Shown in pieces: positions 1 to 6,167 of a stretch of 7,862 nt of DNA. Origin of the DNA: Xanthobacteraceae bacterium (lineage in GTDB: Bacteria; Pseudomonadota; Alphaproteobacteria; Rhizobiales; Xanthobacteraceae). Below the pieces are notes generated by a model. It saw only the letters and a program-made list of their open reading frames with translations, had not been told where the DNA came from and did no database searches. The position numbers and the translations under genes were made by a program. Position 1 is the first letter of the stretch; every line of letters starts with the position of its first letter. The stretch lies in NCBI GenBank assembly GCA_030044035.1, contig JASHWN010000550.1, forward strand, positions 1 through 7,862. Direction: 5' to 3'.

Positions 1-836
1 TTGAGCGTCTTCGGATCGAACTTGCCGATGAACATCTCGCCGAAATCGGTGTACCAGACGTTGCCCTCGGCATCGCGCAGGATGTCGTGCGGCTCGATGG
101 TTTTGCGCGGCATGTCGTATTCGGTGACGATGACGCGGGTCGATGCGCCGGTCGGCCGCGGCAGCGTCTTGAGCTGATATTGCCAATGATCGACCGCCGA
201 CAGGTTGATGGTCGCCAGATACTCGGCGAACTTGCGGTATTCCTCCGGCGTGCCGGCGCGGCTCCGATCGAGCATCGGCTGCGGCAGGATCGGCTGGCTC
301 ACCGCGCCATAGCCCTTCATGCGGCTGACCACCTGCATCCATTCGTCGACATTGTGGGTCGACTTCACGATGCGCTCCAAGGTGTGGCAGCTGGTGCAGT
401 CGAGCAGCGCCGCCTTTTCGTTTTCGCTGCCGGGAATGCTCATCATCCACTCGGCGGCGGTGAGCTGGTCGGGCAGATTTTTGGTCGGAGTGAGCTTGAG
501 GTCGACATTGACGGTCTGCTCGCTGGCCACGTTGGCGGCCGCCGGCGCGGCCAAGTCGTAGCCGACGGCGCGGATCGCAAGCGTGTAATGGCCGGGCTCG
601 AGCCGGTTCTCCGGAAACGCGTAGTGGCCCTTGGCGTCGGTCGCGACGCTGACCGAGACGATGGAGCCGTCCTTATGCGCGGTGACGACGACGCCTTCCA
701 TGGCGCCTTCCGCGGCGGAGCTGACTTGCCCGGCGATCGCCTCCTGGTTTTGCGCATGGGCGCGCATCGCCGACGGCGCCTGGCACAAAATGACCGCCAG
801 GGCGGTGGCGGCGCTCAGCATGTAGGTGGATTTCAT
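1..836 (-). CDS. Exported carboxypeptidase-regulatory-like / haem c / Vgb-like propeller protein, 3' end missing
   Basis: The gene starts at 836 (ATG, with GGGAG about 6 bases upstream) and runs off the left edge, giving 278 codons. Residues 1-28 form a signal peptide (hydrophobic run, then AHA before Q29). Residues about 34-115 look like a carboxypeptidase-regulatory-like beta-sandwich (AIAGQVSS near the start, GHYAF and LEPGHYTLAIRAVGYD in the middle). A single haem c site, CTSCH, lies at 147-151, followed by the helical stretch EWMQVVSRM. From about residue 240 the sequence changes to PHDILRDAEGNVWYTDFGE, a typical first blade of virginiamycin B lyase/NHL-type propellers. Export and CXXCH imply a periplasmic protein matured by the cytochrome c assembly machinery. 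The propeller may bind a substrate or metal while the haem carries electrons; this is inference. Resistance to streptogramins should not be assumed from the Vgb resemblance. The domain order is seen directly; the function is unknown. Confidence 0.85.
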   Translation of the reverse strand, partial: MKSTYMLSAATALAVILCQAPSAMRAHAQNQEAIAGQVSSAAEGAMEGVVVTAHKDGSIVSVSVATDAKGHYAFPENRLEPGHYTLAIRAVGYDLAAPAAANVASEQTVNVDLKLTPTKNLPDQLTAAEWMMSIPGSENEKAALLDCTSCHTLERIVKSTHNVDEWMQVVSRMKGYGAVSQPILPQPMLDRSRAGTPEEYRKFAEYLATINLSAVDHWQYQLKTLPRPTGASTRVIVTEYDMPRKTIEPHDILRDAEGNVWYTDFGEMFIGKFDPKTL

Positions 837-952
837 CAATCGCTCCCTGGGATTCGGTCTCGATCTTGCTGCGACGAGCGGCCAATGCCGCCGAATCGAG
901 CCGTGGCCACAAAGCCTAAATTAAGGCCATCCTGCTCCCGTTCCGGTTGGCG

Positions 953-967
953 GGCAAGGCCCTTGCC
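953..967. repeat. 15-bp palindrome (GGCAAGG c CCTTGCC)
   Basis: Perfect 7-bp arms lie around one central base, in the 173-bp gap between the small membrane protein gene and the haem/Vgb-like gene, about 117 bases upstream of the latter's start. It could be an operator, or a weak hairpin after the 1010-1300 gene. No U-tract follows, so it is not a classical terminator. No clear promoter was recognised in this gap. Confidence 0.35.
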
Positions 968-1009
968 GTGGCGGCAGTGCGCCACTTTGATTAAGGCAAC
1001 CTAGATTAT

Positions 1010-1300
1010 CTATCGACGAAATGGCGGCGGATGGATTGGTCGTTCAAGCGCCCCGCTTCCACCTCCACCCCCAGAATCAGACATAGCGCCAATTACCATT
1101 CTGGCAACAAACCAAGTGAGGAGTGAAAGGCATGCGATACATCCACCGAGGGCAGCCACCGCCTCCGCATTTCGGGATAATCGGTAATTTCCGTGTCTGT
1201 TGAAAATGTTGCCTTTAGCAAGGGTGCTGACCAGCCATGCCACCACCCCAACAACTATGCCGGCAAGAAAGAGCAATAAGAGTGCGGCTTCCCAACCCAT
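1010..1300 (-). CDS. Small two-helix membrane protein of unknown function, atypical composition
   Basis: This encodes 96 aa starting MGWEAALLLL. The start at 1300 is chosen because GGAG lies 8 bases upstream; an in-frame ATG at 1333 would add 11 residues but reaches into the neighbouring transposase relic. Two hydrophobic segments are visible (about 5-27 and 47-72), joined by a short basic loop (NRHGNYRLSR). A glycine-rich, proline-rich tail (SDSGGGGGSG ... PPPFRR) follows. Inner-membrane location is expected. The codons are unlike those of the neighbours, with TTA, AGA, ATA, GTT and GGA all used, and GC is visibly lower (roughly half by eye). Together with the adjacent transposase relic this suggests acquired DNA. 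I do not recognise a family. It is probably a real gene because of the ribosome site and membrane pattern, but a chance frame is not excluded. Confidence 0.55.
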   Translation of the reverse strand: MGWEAALLLLFLAGIVVGVVAWLVSTLAKGNIFNRHGNYRLSRNAEAVAALGGCIACLSLLTWFVARMVIGAMSDSGGGGGSGALERPIHPPPFRR

Positions 1301-1319
1301 CGACGAGGCTCCGTAAATC

Positions 1320-1397
1320 CTACACAGCTTCAAACGCCTCTAGCACATCCACAATATCACCAATCTCCCAAAGCCGCGACGTGACGCCAGCGGCCAT
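1320..1397 (-). pseudogene. Relic of a transposase C-terminus
   Basis: Reading the minus strand from 1397 to a TAG at 1320-1322 gives 25 residues beginning MAAGVTSRLWEIGDIV and ending with an acidic tail. This matches, from memory, the C-terminus of a DDE transposase group common in rhizobial genomes and often labelled IS1-like, where 'TPAMAAGV(T/S)(D/N)RLW..(E/D)DIV' closes the protein. The usual preceding segment (RIHKTLRVTP) is absent: upstream of 1397 the frame reads GGSGLLS and no longer resembles the family. Only the last part of the element therefore survives. The family label is tentative; the resemblance of the tail is strong. Confidence 0.6.
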
Positions 1398-1469
1398 CGA
1401 AAGTAGCCCACTACCGCCGTCGCCGTGCACGCAGCCCGGTTATGCAAGCAGAAGACGTTGCCGATAGAG

Positions 1470-2459
1470 CTATTGCAGGCCGGCGGCACGCAAATAGCGC
1501 AGGTCGACGAAACGTGAGGCCTGCGGCAGCGGCGGCGTGAGCAGCCCGGCCTCTGCCATCATGGCAATGACCTGCTGCAGCGCGGCCAAATCGATTTCGC
1601 CGCGCGCCGGCAGCACGTCCTGACCCGGCTGCAGGAACAAATCCAAGGTCTGTGCGGCAATCGCATCGGAACAGCCGATCGTTTCGGCAATGAGCTTGAC
1701 GACGCGGTCGCGGTTTTGTGGAGCGCGGATGAAGGCGAAGGCCGCCGCCATGCCGCGCACGAAGCGGACCAGTTCCTCTTCATGCGCCTGCGCGAAAGAG
1801 CGGCGAACAGCCGTCACGGTGTAGAGAAAATCCGGCACCGCCTCATTGGATCGTCCAAGCAGCCGGTAGCCTGCGGCGATGGCCTGCAAATCCTGCGGCT
1901 GGCCGAGCACGACCGCATCGCATTCGGCGCGCAGGCAGTTGAACCGCGCCGGCGTGCCTTCTTGAACCTTGACGGCATAGTCGCCGGCGTTGAGCCCATG
2001 CGCCGCCAACAGCTTGCGCATCGAAATCGAGATCGTGCCGGCTGGGTCGGCAAGGCCGACGAGCTTGCCCTTGAGACCGGCGATCGCGGTGATCTCGGGC
2101 TTGGCGACCAGACTGTAGATCGGGTTCTTGAACTCGGTGTCGATCGCTACCGCGTCCGAACCGGCAAGCGCTGAGCGAATGAGAAAAGGCGTGGCGATAT
2201 GGGTCACATCGGCCCAATCGTCGTTCAGGGCGTCGATCATCTTGTCGGAGCCGCCGGGGACCGGGATGATGACGCTGAGGTTCAATCCCTCGCGGCGGAA
2301 CAATCCCTCGCGCTGCGCCACCGCGATGGGCAGCGAAAAAATGCTGTGCGCGGCCGAATAGGCCTGGGCATAGCGCAGCGTCAGCGGCTGCGCGCCGGCG
2401 TCAATCGACCAAAAAAGCGCCAGCAATCCAGCGAGTGCGATACGCGGCCATCTCGTCAT
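1470..2459 (-). CDS. ABC transporter solute-binding protein, NMT1/SsuA/TauA-like
   Basis: This encodes 329 aa, close to the usual size of periplasmic binding proteins for nitrate, sulfonate, taurine or thiamine precursors. Residues 1-23 form a signal peptide (LAGLLALFWSIDAGA before Q24). Family features follow: LRYAQAYSAAHSIFSLPIAVAQREGLFRR is the typical opening (about 28-56). It continues with VPGGSDKMIDALNDDWADV at 67-85 and the second-lobe strand LKGKLVGLADPAGTISI at 129-145. The ligand cannot be read from the sequence. No ATPase or permease gene lies nearby, so it is either served by a distant transporter or acts as a sensor or enzyme-like protein. The start lies 30 bases after the ubiA stop with no strong Shine-Dalgarno, so translation probably depends on ubiA read-through of ribosomes. 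No in-frame alternative start exists between the ubiA stop and 2459. Confidence 0.85.
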   Translation of the reverse strand: MTRWPRIALAGLLALFWSIDAGAQPLTLRYAQAYSAAHSIFSLPIAVAQREGLFRREGLNLSVIIPVPGGSDKMIDALNDDWADVTHIATPFLIRSALAGSDAVAIDTEFKNPIYSLVAKPEITAIAGLKGKLVGLADPAGTISISMRKLLAAHGLNAGDYAVKVQEGTPARFNCLRAECDAVVLGQPQDLQAIAAGYRLLGRSNEAVPDFLYTVTAVRRSFAQAHEEELVRFVRGMAAAFAFIRAPQNRDRVVKLIAETIGCSDAIAAQTLDLFLQPGQDVLPARGEIDLAALQQVIAMMAEAGLLTPPLPQASRFVDLRYLRAAGLQ

Positions 2460-2489
2460 GACGATCGGATCAGAGACCGGGATTGGCCA

Positions 2490-3425
2490 TCATGCAACGC
2501 CGCGCAAGGCGGCGTCGAGCAGCAGGCCGGCAAACAGGATCAGGCCGGCGTCGCGATCCGATTTGAACACGGTAAGGCAATTGTCGGGATTGCCGATATC
2601 GAGCCGCACGATCTGCCAGCCGAGATGAGCGGCGAAAGCGGCAAGGCCGAGGGCGAACGGCCAGTGGGCATCGGCCAAAAATCCCGCAGCGCCGATCAGC
2701 ATGACGGCGGCGGCGTAAAACAACGCCAGCATGGGCTTGGTGCGCGCTCCGAACAACAGCGCCGTCGATTTGATGCCGATCAGCGCGTCGTCCTCGCGGT
2801 CCTGATGGGCATAGATCGTGTCGTAGCCGATAACCCACGAAATCGAGCCGGCATAGAGCAGCAGCGCCGGCGCGGCGAGGCGACCGAACGCGGCCGCCCA
2901 TCCCATCAGCGCGCCCCAGGAAAACGCAAGGCCGAGCACGATTTGCGGCCAATAGGTGATGCGCTTCATGAACGGATAGACGGCGACGATGGCGAGCGAA
3001 GCGATGCCCAGTCCGACGGTAAAGCCGTTGAACGACAGCAGCACCGCCAAGCCGATCAGCGCCTGCAAGACAAGGAACAGCGCGGCCCCGCTGACGCTGA
3101 CCTGGCCCGACGGGATCGGCCGCGAGCGCGTGCGCTCGACGCTGGCGTCGAGATCGCGGTCGACGATGTCGTTCCAGGTGGAGCCGGCGCCGCGCATGGC
3201 AAAGGCGCCGATGAAGAACAGGACGAGATGCAAGATGCTCGGCGAGCGGGCGTGGGCAGCGACGGCGGCGAGCGCCGACGACCACCAGCACGGCAGCAGC
3301 AAAAGCCAGGAGCCGATCGGCCGATCGAGCCGGGCGAGCCGCAGATACGGGCGCAGCCAAGCCGGCGCCAGCGTATCGACCCAATTGCCGGTGGAGTCCG
3401 CAACCGGGCCGGTCGGAGGGTTCAT
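2490..3425 (-). CDS. ubiA: 4-hydroxybenzoate polyprenyltransferase
   Basis: UbiA attaches the polyprenyl chain to 4-hydroxybenzoate, the first membrane-bound step of ubiquinone synthesis, and acts in the inner membrane with Mg2+. The protein has 311 aa, normal for the family. Both diphosphate/Mg-binding motifs are present: NDIVDRDLD at residues 85-93 and YDTIYAHQDREDD at 201-213. The conserved RPIPSG lies at 102-107, and PFMKRITYWPQIVLGLAF at 151-168. Multiple hydrophobic helices fill the rest. The start at 3425 gives MNPPTGPV and overlaps the stop of the upstream gene as ATGA, indicating translational coupling. The open frame extends 44 codons further upstream, but that part is basic, lacks family features and lies within the preceding gene. 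The solute-binding protein gene follows 30 bases downstream in the same direction. Confidence 0.96.
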   Translation of the reverse strand: MNPPTGPVADSTGNWVDTLAPAWLRPYLRLARLDRPIGSWLLLLPCWWSSALAAVAAHARSPSILHLVLFFIGAFAMRGAGSTWNDIVDRDLDASVERTRSRPIPSGQVSVSGAALFLVLQALIGLAVLLSFNGFTVGLGIASLAIVAVYPFMKRITYWPQIVLGLAFSWGALMGWAAAFGRLAAPALLLYAGSISWVIGYDTIYAHQDREDDALIGIKSTALLFGARTKPMLALFYAAAVMLIGAAGFLADAHWPFALGLAAFAAHLGWQIVRLDIGNPDNCLTVFKSDRDAGLILFAGLLLDAALRGVA

Positions 3426-3934
3426 TGAGCGAGCGGATTGCCCGTAAGCGTGTCGAGGGTGCCGTGGCCGGTCTTGGTGTTCTTGCCGGTATCGAGCTTC
3501 GGCGTGCCGATGGCATCGCTCAGCGTCGGAATTTTCGGCTGCGGTGCCGGCGCGCAAACCATTTCCTTGAATTTCAGCGTCTTTTCATGGCTGGTCTTGG
3601 CCGCCTTGACCGCCTCGGGCGGAACGCCGCACCAACTCTGGTTGGTTTCGAGGAATTTGACCACTGCGGCCTCGGCAACGAAAAACTGCGAGACCAGCGT
3701 GCACATTTCCTTGCGGTCGGGATGGTGCTTTTGCGCCGCCCCAATCGCTTCGCCCTTTTGCCGGGCGGCTATGTTCAACGGCATGAATTGATCGCAAGGC
3801 GACGCCCCCGCGGGTGCCGGCATTTGCTGCGCCGAAGCGGAGCCGACCGCCGCACTATTGATGGCGAGGGCGAGCGCCATCGATCCGACACGAGCCGCGC
3901 CGATTCCGACAGACCTCACAAGGCCCTGCTTCAT
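3422..3934 (-). CDS. Exported four-cysteine protein of unknown function, first gene of the ubiA operon
   Basis: This encodes 170 aa. The start at 3934 (MKQGLVRSVG) follows a GGGGAAAG ribosome site a few bases upstream; the frame is open further upstream but has no better start. Residues 1-36 form a signal peptide (basic start, hydrophobic core, ASA before Q37). The mature part has four cysteines (47, 78, 102, 127), consistent with two disulfides in the periplasm. A mainly helical central section follows (residues 50-125, rich in Ala, Lys and Glu). A Pro/Lys/Thr/Gly-rich tail ends TLDTLTGNPLAQ. The stop overlaps the ubiA start (ATGA), so the two are co-translated. I believe similar proteins occur as conserved hypotheticals in rhizobia, but I know no function. 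A role tied to quinone synthesis is not shown by the sequence. Confidence 0.85.
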   Translation of the reverse strand: MKQGLVRSVGIGAARVGSMALALAINSAAVGSASAQQMPAPAGASPCDQFMPLNIAARQKGEAIGAAQKHHPDRKEMCTLVSQFFVAEAAVVKFLETNQSWCGVPPEAVKAAKTSHEKTLKFKEMVCAPAPQPKIPTLSDAIGTPKLDTGKNTKTGHGTLDTLTGNPLAQ

Positions 3935-3972
3935 CGTCTTTCCCCGGTTCCCACATTGTGCCCCATTCCGCC

Positions 3973-3988
3973 GTGCCCTTAAAGGCAC
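3973..3988. promoter_or_regulatory. 16-bp near-palindrome in the divergent ubiA-operon / rsmE gap
   Basis: GTGCCcTTAAaGGCAC has 5-bp perfect arms and a TTAA core, with one mismatched pair. It lies about 38 bases upstream of the exported-protein gene at 3934, and about 150 bases from the rsmE start. The position and symmetry suit a dimeric regulator or an mRNA 5' hairpin. No -10/-35 pair could be assigned with confidence in the 202-bp gap (3935-4136). The gap also holds repeated TTAAT near 4071-4086. Confidence 0.3.
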
Positions 3989-4136
3989 TCGAAATCCGGC
4001 GACATGGGGGCAGGGCTTTCGCCGGCAGACCGATAGCGGGGGCAAGCAAGCTGCAAGGTCAGGAATCGCGATTAATGCCGGGTTAATTCACAGCCAAAAC
4101 CCGACACGCGCGCCGCAAGATGCGTCATGATAGGAT

Positions 4137-4889
4137 ATGGCCCGGTACGATTTCCGCAGTCCGCGTCTGCATGTCGAGGCGCCGCTTGAAGACGGCGTTC
4201 TGGTTCCGCTCGCGGCCGCGCAGCAGCATTACCTGACGCACGTGCTGCGGCTCAAAGCCGGCAGCCGGGTTCTGGTCTTCAACGGCCGCGACGGCGAGTG
4301 GGCGGCGGCGCTCGAGGCGCACAAGCGCGCCGCGGCGCTCCGCGTCGGCGCCAAGACCCGCGCGCAGACCGAGCCGGCCGACCTGCACTATCTGTTCGCG
4401 CCGCTCAAAGCCGCGCGGCTCGATTACATGGTGCAGAAGGCGGTCGAGATGGGCGCCTCGCGTTTGCAGCCGGTTCTGACGCGCCACAGCCAAATTGCGC
4501 GCGTCAATGTCGCGCGGATGCGCGCCAACGCGATCGAAGCCGCCGAGCAGTGCGGCATTCTCACCCTGCCGCAGATCGACGAGGCGGAGCCGCTTTCAGG
4601 CGTGCTCGCCGGCCATCAATCGCGCCGTTATCTGGTGTTCTGCGATGAGGACGCCGAGCTCGGCGATCCGCTCGCGGCGCTCGCTGCCGTTCCGCCGCGT
4701 TCGCCGCTCGCCGTCCTGGTCGGGCCCGAAGGCGGCTTTGCCGACGATGAGCGCGCGGCCTTGCTGCGGCTGCCGAACGTGGTGCGCCTTGCGCTCGGCC
4801 CGCGCATCTTGCGCGCCGATACCGCCGCGGTCGCCGCGCTTGCGCTGGTTCAGGCGGTGATCGGGGATTGGCGGACTGGTCGCGGATAA
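4137..4889 (+). CDS. rsmE: 16S rRNA (uracil(1498)-N(3))-methyltransferase
   Basis: RsmE methylates N3 of U1498 in 16S rRNA on the small subunit, using S-adenosylmethionine. The 250-aa length is normal. The N-terminal PUA-like domain shows HYLTHVLRLKAGSRVLVFNG (residues 31-50). The SPOUT methyltransferase domain carries KAVEMGASRLQPVLT at 101-115, EAAEQCG at 134-140 and the cofactor-knot motifs GPEGGF (196-201) and LGPRILRADTA (220-230). The start at 4137 is the only sensible ATG in frame, with AGGA unusually close to it. RsmE next to ubiA is, as I recall, a common arrangement in rhizobia. The gene often found after rsmE in those genomes (a glutamate-cysteine ligase) is not here; a minus-strand gene follows instead. 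Confidence 0.96.
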   Translation: MARYDFRSPRLHVEAPLEDGVLVPLAAAQQHYLTHVLRLKAGSRVLVFNGRDGEWAAALEAHKRAAALRVGAKTRAQTEPADLHYLFAPLKAARLDYMVQKAVEMGASRLQPVLTRHSQIARVNVARMRANAIEAAEQCGILTLPQIDEAEPLSGVLAGHQSRRYLVFCDEDAELGDPLAALAAVPPRSPLAVLVGPEGGFADDERAALLRLPNVVRLALGPRILRADTAAVAALALVQAVIGDWRTGRG

Positions 4890-4893
4890 GGGG

Positions 4894-4925
4894 CGACGGA
4901 TAGGCTCGCTTGTTTTCGTCCGTCG
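4894..4925 (+). terminator. Possible weak hairpin after rsmE
   Basis: CGACGGA (4894-4900) is complementary to TCCGTCG (4919-4925), with an 18-base loop that contains a short T run (TGTTTTCG). It begins 5 bases after the rsmE stop and lies before the convergent gene ending at 4933. The long loop and lack of a trailing U-tract make it a poor intrinsic terminator. Confidence 0.25.
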
Positions 4926-4932
4926 TCTGTCG

Positions 4933-5223
4933 TCAGTGAATCATCCACGGCTTGTCGATGCAGACGAAGCTGATGTAATCGCCGTAGCGGCGCCGCACGC
5001 TGGTGACATGCGACAGCCGTCCCCACCGTGCGCAATACCCGGCGGCAAGGTCGCGATAGATGTGTTTGACGTCCGGCGAGTAGGGAATGATGCCGCCGGT
5101 GTCGTTGCCGGTGACGCCCGGGCCGACGCCGGTAAAAGTGTGATAGGCAAACGATTGCGATGCGACCGTGCAGCCGACGATGCCCAGCACCAAGCCGAGC
5201 GCGATTGCGGTTTTCCGATGCAT
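4933..5223 (-). CDS. Small exported or lipid-anchored protein of unknown function
   Basis: This encodes 96 aa. The start at 5223 has GGGAGG 8 bases upstream, a strong ribosome site. Residues 1-26 form a signal sequence. It can be read as a lipoprotein signal (GIVGC, with C18 as the lipidated residue) or as ordinary cleavage after SFA at 26. The mature part begins YHTFTGVGPGVTGNDTGGII, followed by IPYSPDVKHIYRDLAAGYCARW, and ends with YGDYISFVCIDKPWMIH. Two further cysteines (64 and 88) could form a disulfide. The GVGPGVTGNDTGGII phrase recurs, to my recollection, in small exported proteins of Bradyrhizobium and relatives, all without known function. It is convergent with rsmE and stands alone. 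Confidence 0.8.
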   Translation of the reverse strand: MHRKTAIALGLVLGIVGCTVASQSFAYHTFTGVGPGVTGNDTGGIIPYSPDVKHIYRDLAAGYCARWGRLSHVTSVRRRYGDYISFVCIDKPWMIH

Positions 5224-5343
5224 CCGCGCAGCCTCCCGCCGCTTCGCCGTTGCGAGAGTTTAGAGGGTCGAGCGGCTGAGGGAAAGTATCTGCGCGCTGC
5301 GGCGGCTGCGACAGAGTCTTGGACACAGTCTCGGCGCGCGCAG

Positions 5344-5361
5344 CGATGCATCACTGCATCG
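5344..5361. repeat. 7-bp inverted repeat spanning the thioesterase stop codon
   Basis: CGATGCA (5344-5350) and TGCATCG (5355-5361) flank a four-base loop, TCAC, that includes the stop codon of the thioesterase gene (minus strand, 5351-5353). As RNA this is a compact hairpin at the 3' end of the message. It has no U-tract, so it would more likely protect the mRNA end or assist Rho-dependent ending than act as an intrinsic terminator. Confidence 0.35.
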
Positions 5362-5824
5362 AATAAGCGCTCGACACCATGCCGACCGGCCGCTTGTCGG
5401 CGGCGCTGAGCACCGTGACGCGGCCGAAGCTCGTGGTGTTGCCGATGCGGATCACGCGGGCGTCGGCGACGACGTCGAACTTCACCGGTCGCAGAAAATG
5501 CATGGTCTGGTCGATCATGCTCATCGGCCGGTAGCCGTTCCACGCCGCCGAGCAGGCGATCACCATGGCGGTGTCGGCGAGCGCCATCAGCGCTTGGCTG
5601 CAGACCACGTTGCCGTCGCCGCAGATTTTCTTGGAAAACGGCATGCGCACGACGGCGCCGGGCTGCCAATCCGGCTGCGCTCCCGACGGTCGGATCGGCT
5701 CGACGCTTTCCACCAGCAATGCGAGGTCAGCCACCCAGGGCGCAAAGACCTGCAGCATCAGGCGTCCCGCCGCCTGCAGGCCGAAGGCCGGCTCCGCGCT
5801 TACGAGGCGGTGCACCTCGCCCAT
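5351..5824 (-). CDS. PaaI-family hotdog thioesterase
   Basis: This encodes 157 aa, the usual size of single-domain hotdog acyl-CoA thioesterases (COG2050/PaaI type), acting in the cytosol. The hallmark is the central helix VCSQALMALADTAMVIA (74-90), in which D84 of ALADTA sits where PaaI-type enzymes place the catalytic Asp. The strands TMHFLRPVKFDVVADARVIRIG (107-128), FGRVTVLSAADKRPVG (133-148) and SSAYSM follow the hotdog order. The usual HGG just before the helix is VCSQ here, so substrate handling may differ. ATG at 5824 is the first start after an in-frame TAG 36 bases upstream; the nearest Shine-Dalgarno-like GGAG is rather far away. The substrate is unknown and the gene has no neighbour in the same pathway. 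Divergent from the 6168 gene. Confidence 0.85.
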   Translation of the reverse strand: MGEVHRLVSAEPAFGLQAAGRLMLQVFAPWVADLALLVESVEPIRPSGAQPDWQPGAVVRMPFSKKICGDGNVVCSQALMALADTAMVIACSAAWNGYRPMSMIDQTMHFLRPVKFDVVADARVIRIGNTTSFGRVTVLSAADKRPVGMVSSAYSMQ

Positions 5825-6126
5825 GGCTGTTTCGACGCTCCGTCCCCGGTTGAACGCCTAAAAGCACCGAACACCCTGCACGGAATGGCAATTTGGTAAC
5901 ACGCCCTCGCAACGCGAACTTGTTGCCGATCAGGGGAAAGCTGTGATGAACCGGCCACGGCTGTGACATTTCTGTGGATAGACTGAATTCTGGATTGGAT
6001 TGCCAGAGCGGTAGAGCTGGCGCCGCAGCGCGATTGGCGTTGCCGGTTTGCCACGGCCCCTCGACAATCGCCTGGTGGCGACCATTGCCGACCTTGACCC
6101 TCGCATGCGGGAGCGGCACGCTGACC
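5825..6126. other. Intergenic stretch between divergent genes
   Basis: About 300 bases between the thioesterase and the 6168 gene carry no recognised gene or RNA. There is one open stretch on the plus strand (6015-6131, 39 codons after TAG at 6012) reading LDNRLVATIADLDPRMRERH in part. It looks protein-like but has no ribosome site or good start, so it may be a remnant or chance. The AT-richer section around 5960-6000 is the likeliest place for promoters, but no confident -10/-35 pair was seen. Confidence 0.4.
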
Positions 6127-6166
6127 GCGGATGACGGGGTAGGGGAGCGGATGACGGGGTAGGGGA
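6127..6166 (+). repeat. Perfect tandem duplication, 2 x 20 bp, ending at a start codon
   Basis: The unit GCGGATGACGGGGTAGGGGA occurs at 6127-6146 and again, without a gap, at 6147-6166. The second copy ends one base before the ATG at 6168, so the purine-rich ribosome-binding region (GGGGTAGGGGA) is duplicated. Each copy also contains ATG ACG GGG TAG, a complete three-codon frame (6131-6142 and 6151-6162). The repeat is certain; any regulatory role is inference. Confidence 0.9.
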
Positions 6167-6167
6167 A

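Noticed and set aside
220..231. RsmE (residues 220-231 of its protein) having LRADTA instead of the E. coli-type LRTETT
   Set aside because: As far as I recall Asp at this place is usual in alphaproteobacterial RsmE, so it is not a defect. The numbers here are residue positions in RsmE, corresponding to about 4794-4829 in the window.
87..1004. A 305-codon open frame on the plus strand opposite the haem/Vgb-like gene
   Set aside because: The minus strand has signal peptide, CXXCH and propeller motif; the plus frame has no recognisable domain and is His/Arg/Gly rich.
2199..3428. A 409-codon open frame on the plus strand across ubiA and the start of the binding protein
   Set aside because: It is the antisense of genuine genes, is full of Arg/Asp/Gln with low complexity, and arises from high GC at third positions; ubiA on the other strand has its full motifs.
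3426..3557. Forty-four-codon upstream extension of ubiA
   Set aside because: It lies within the upstream gene, lacks family similarity, and the ATGA overlap start at 3425 gives the standard protein.
5310..5330. Imperfect direct repeat GACAGAGTC / GACACAGTC
   Set aside because: One mismatch, short, and no promoter element nearby; likely chance.
6004..6060. tRNA-like phrase (GAGCGGTAGAGCTGG) in the 5825-6167 gap
   Set aside because: No matching acceptor stem, anticodon arm or TTCGA T-loop can be built around it.
6015..6131. Open 39-codon stretch containing LDNRLVATIADLDPRMRERH
   Set aside because: No ribosome site or credible start and no family recognised; kept only as a possible remnant.
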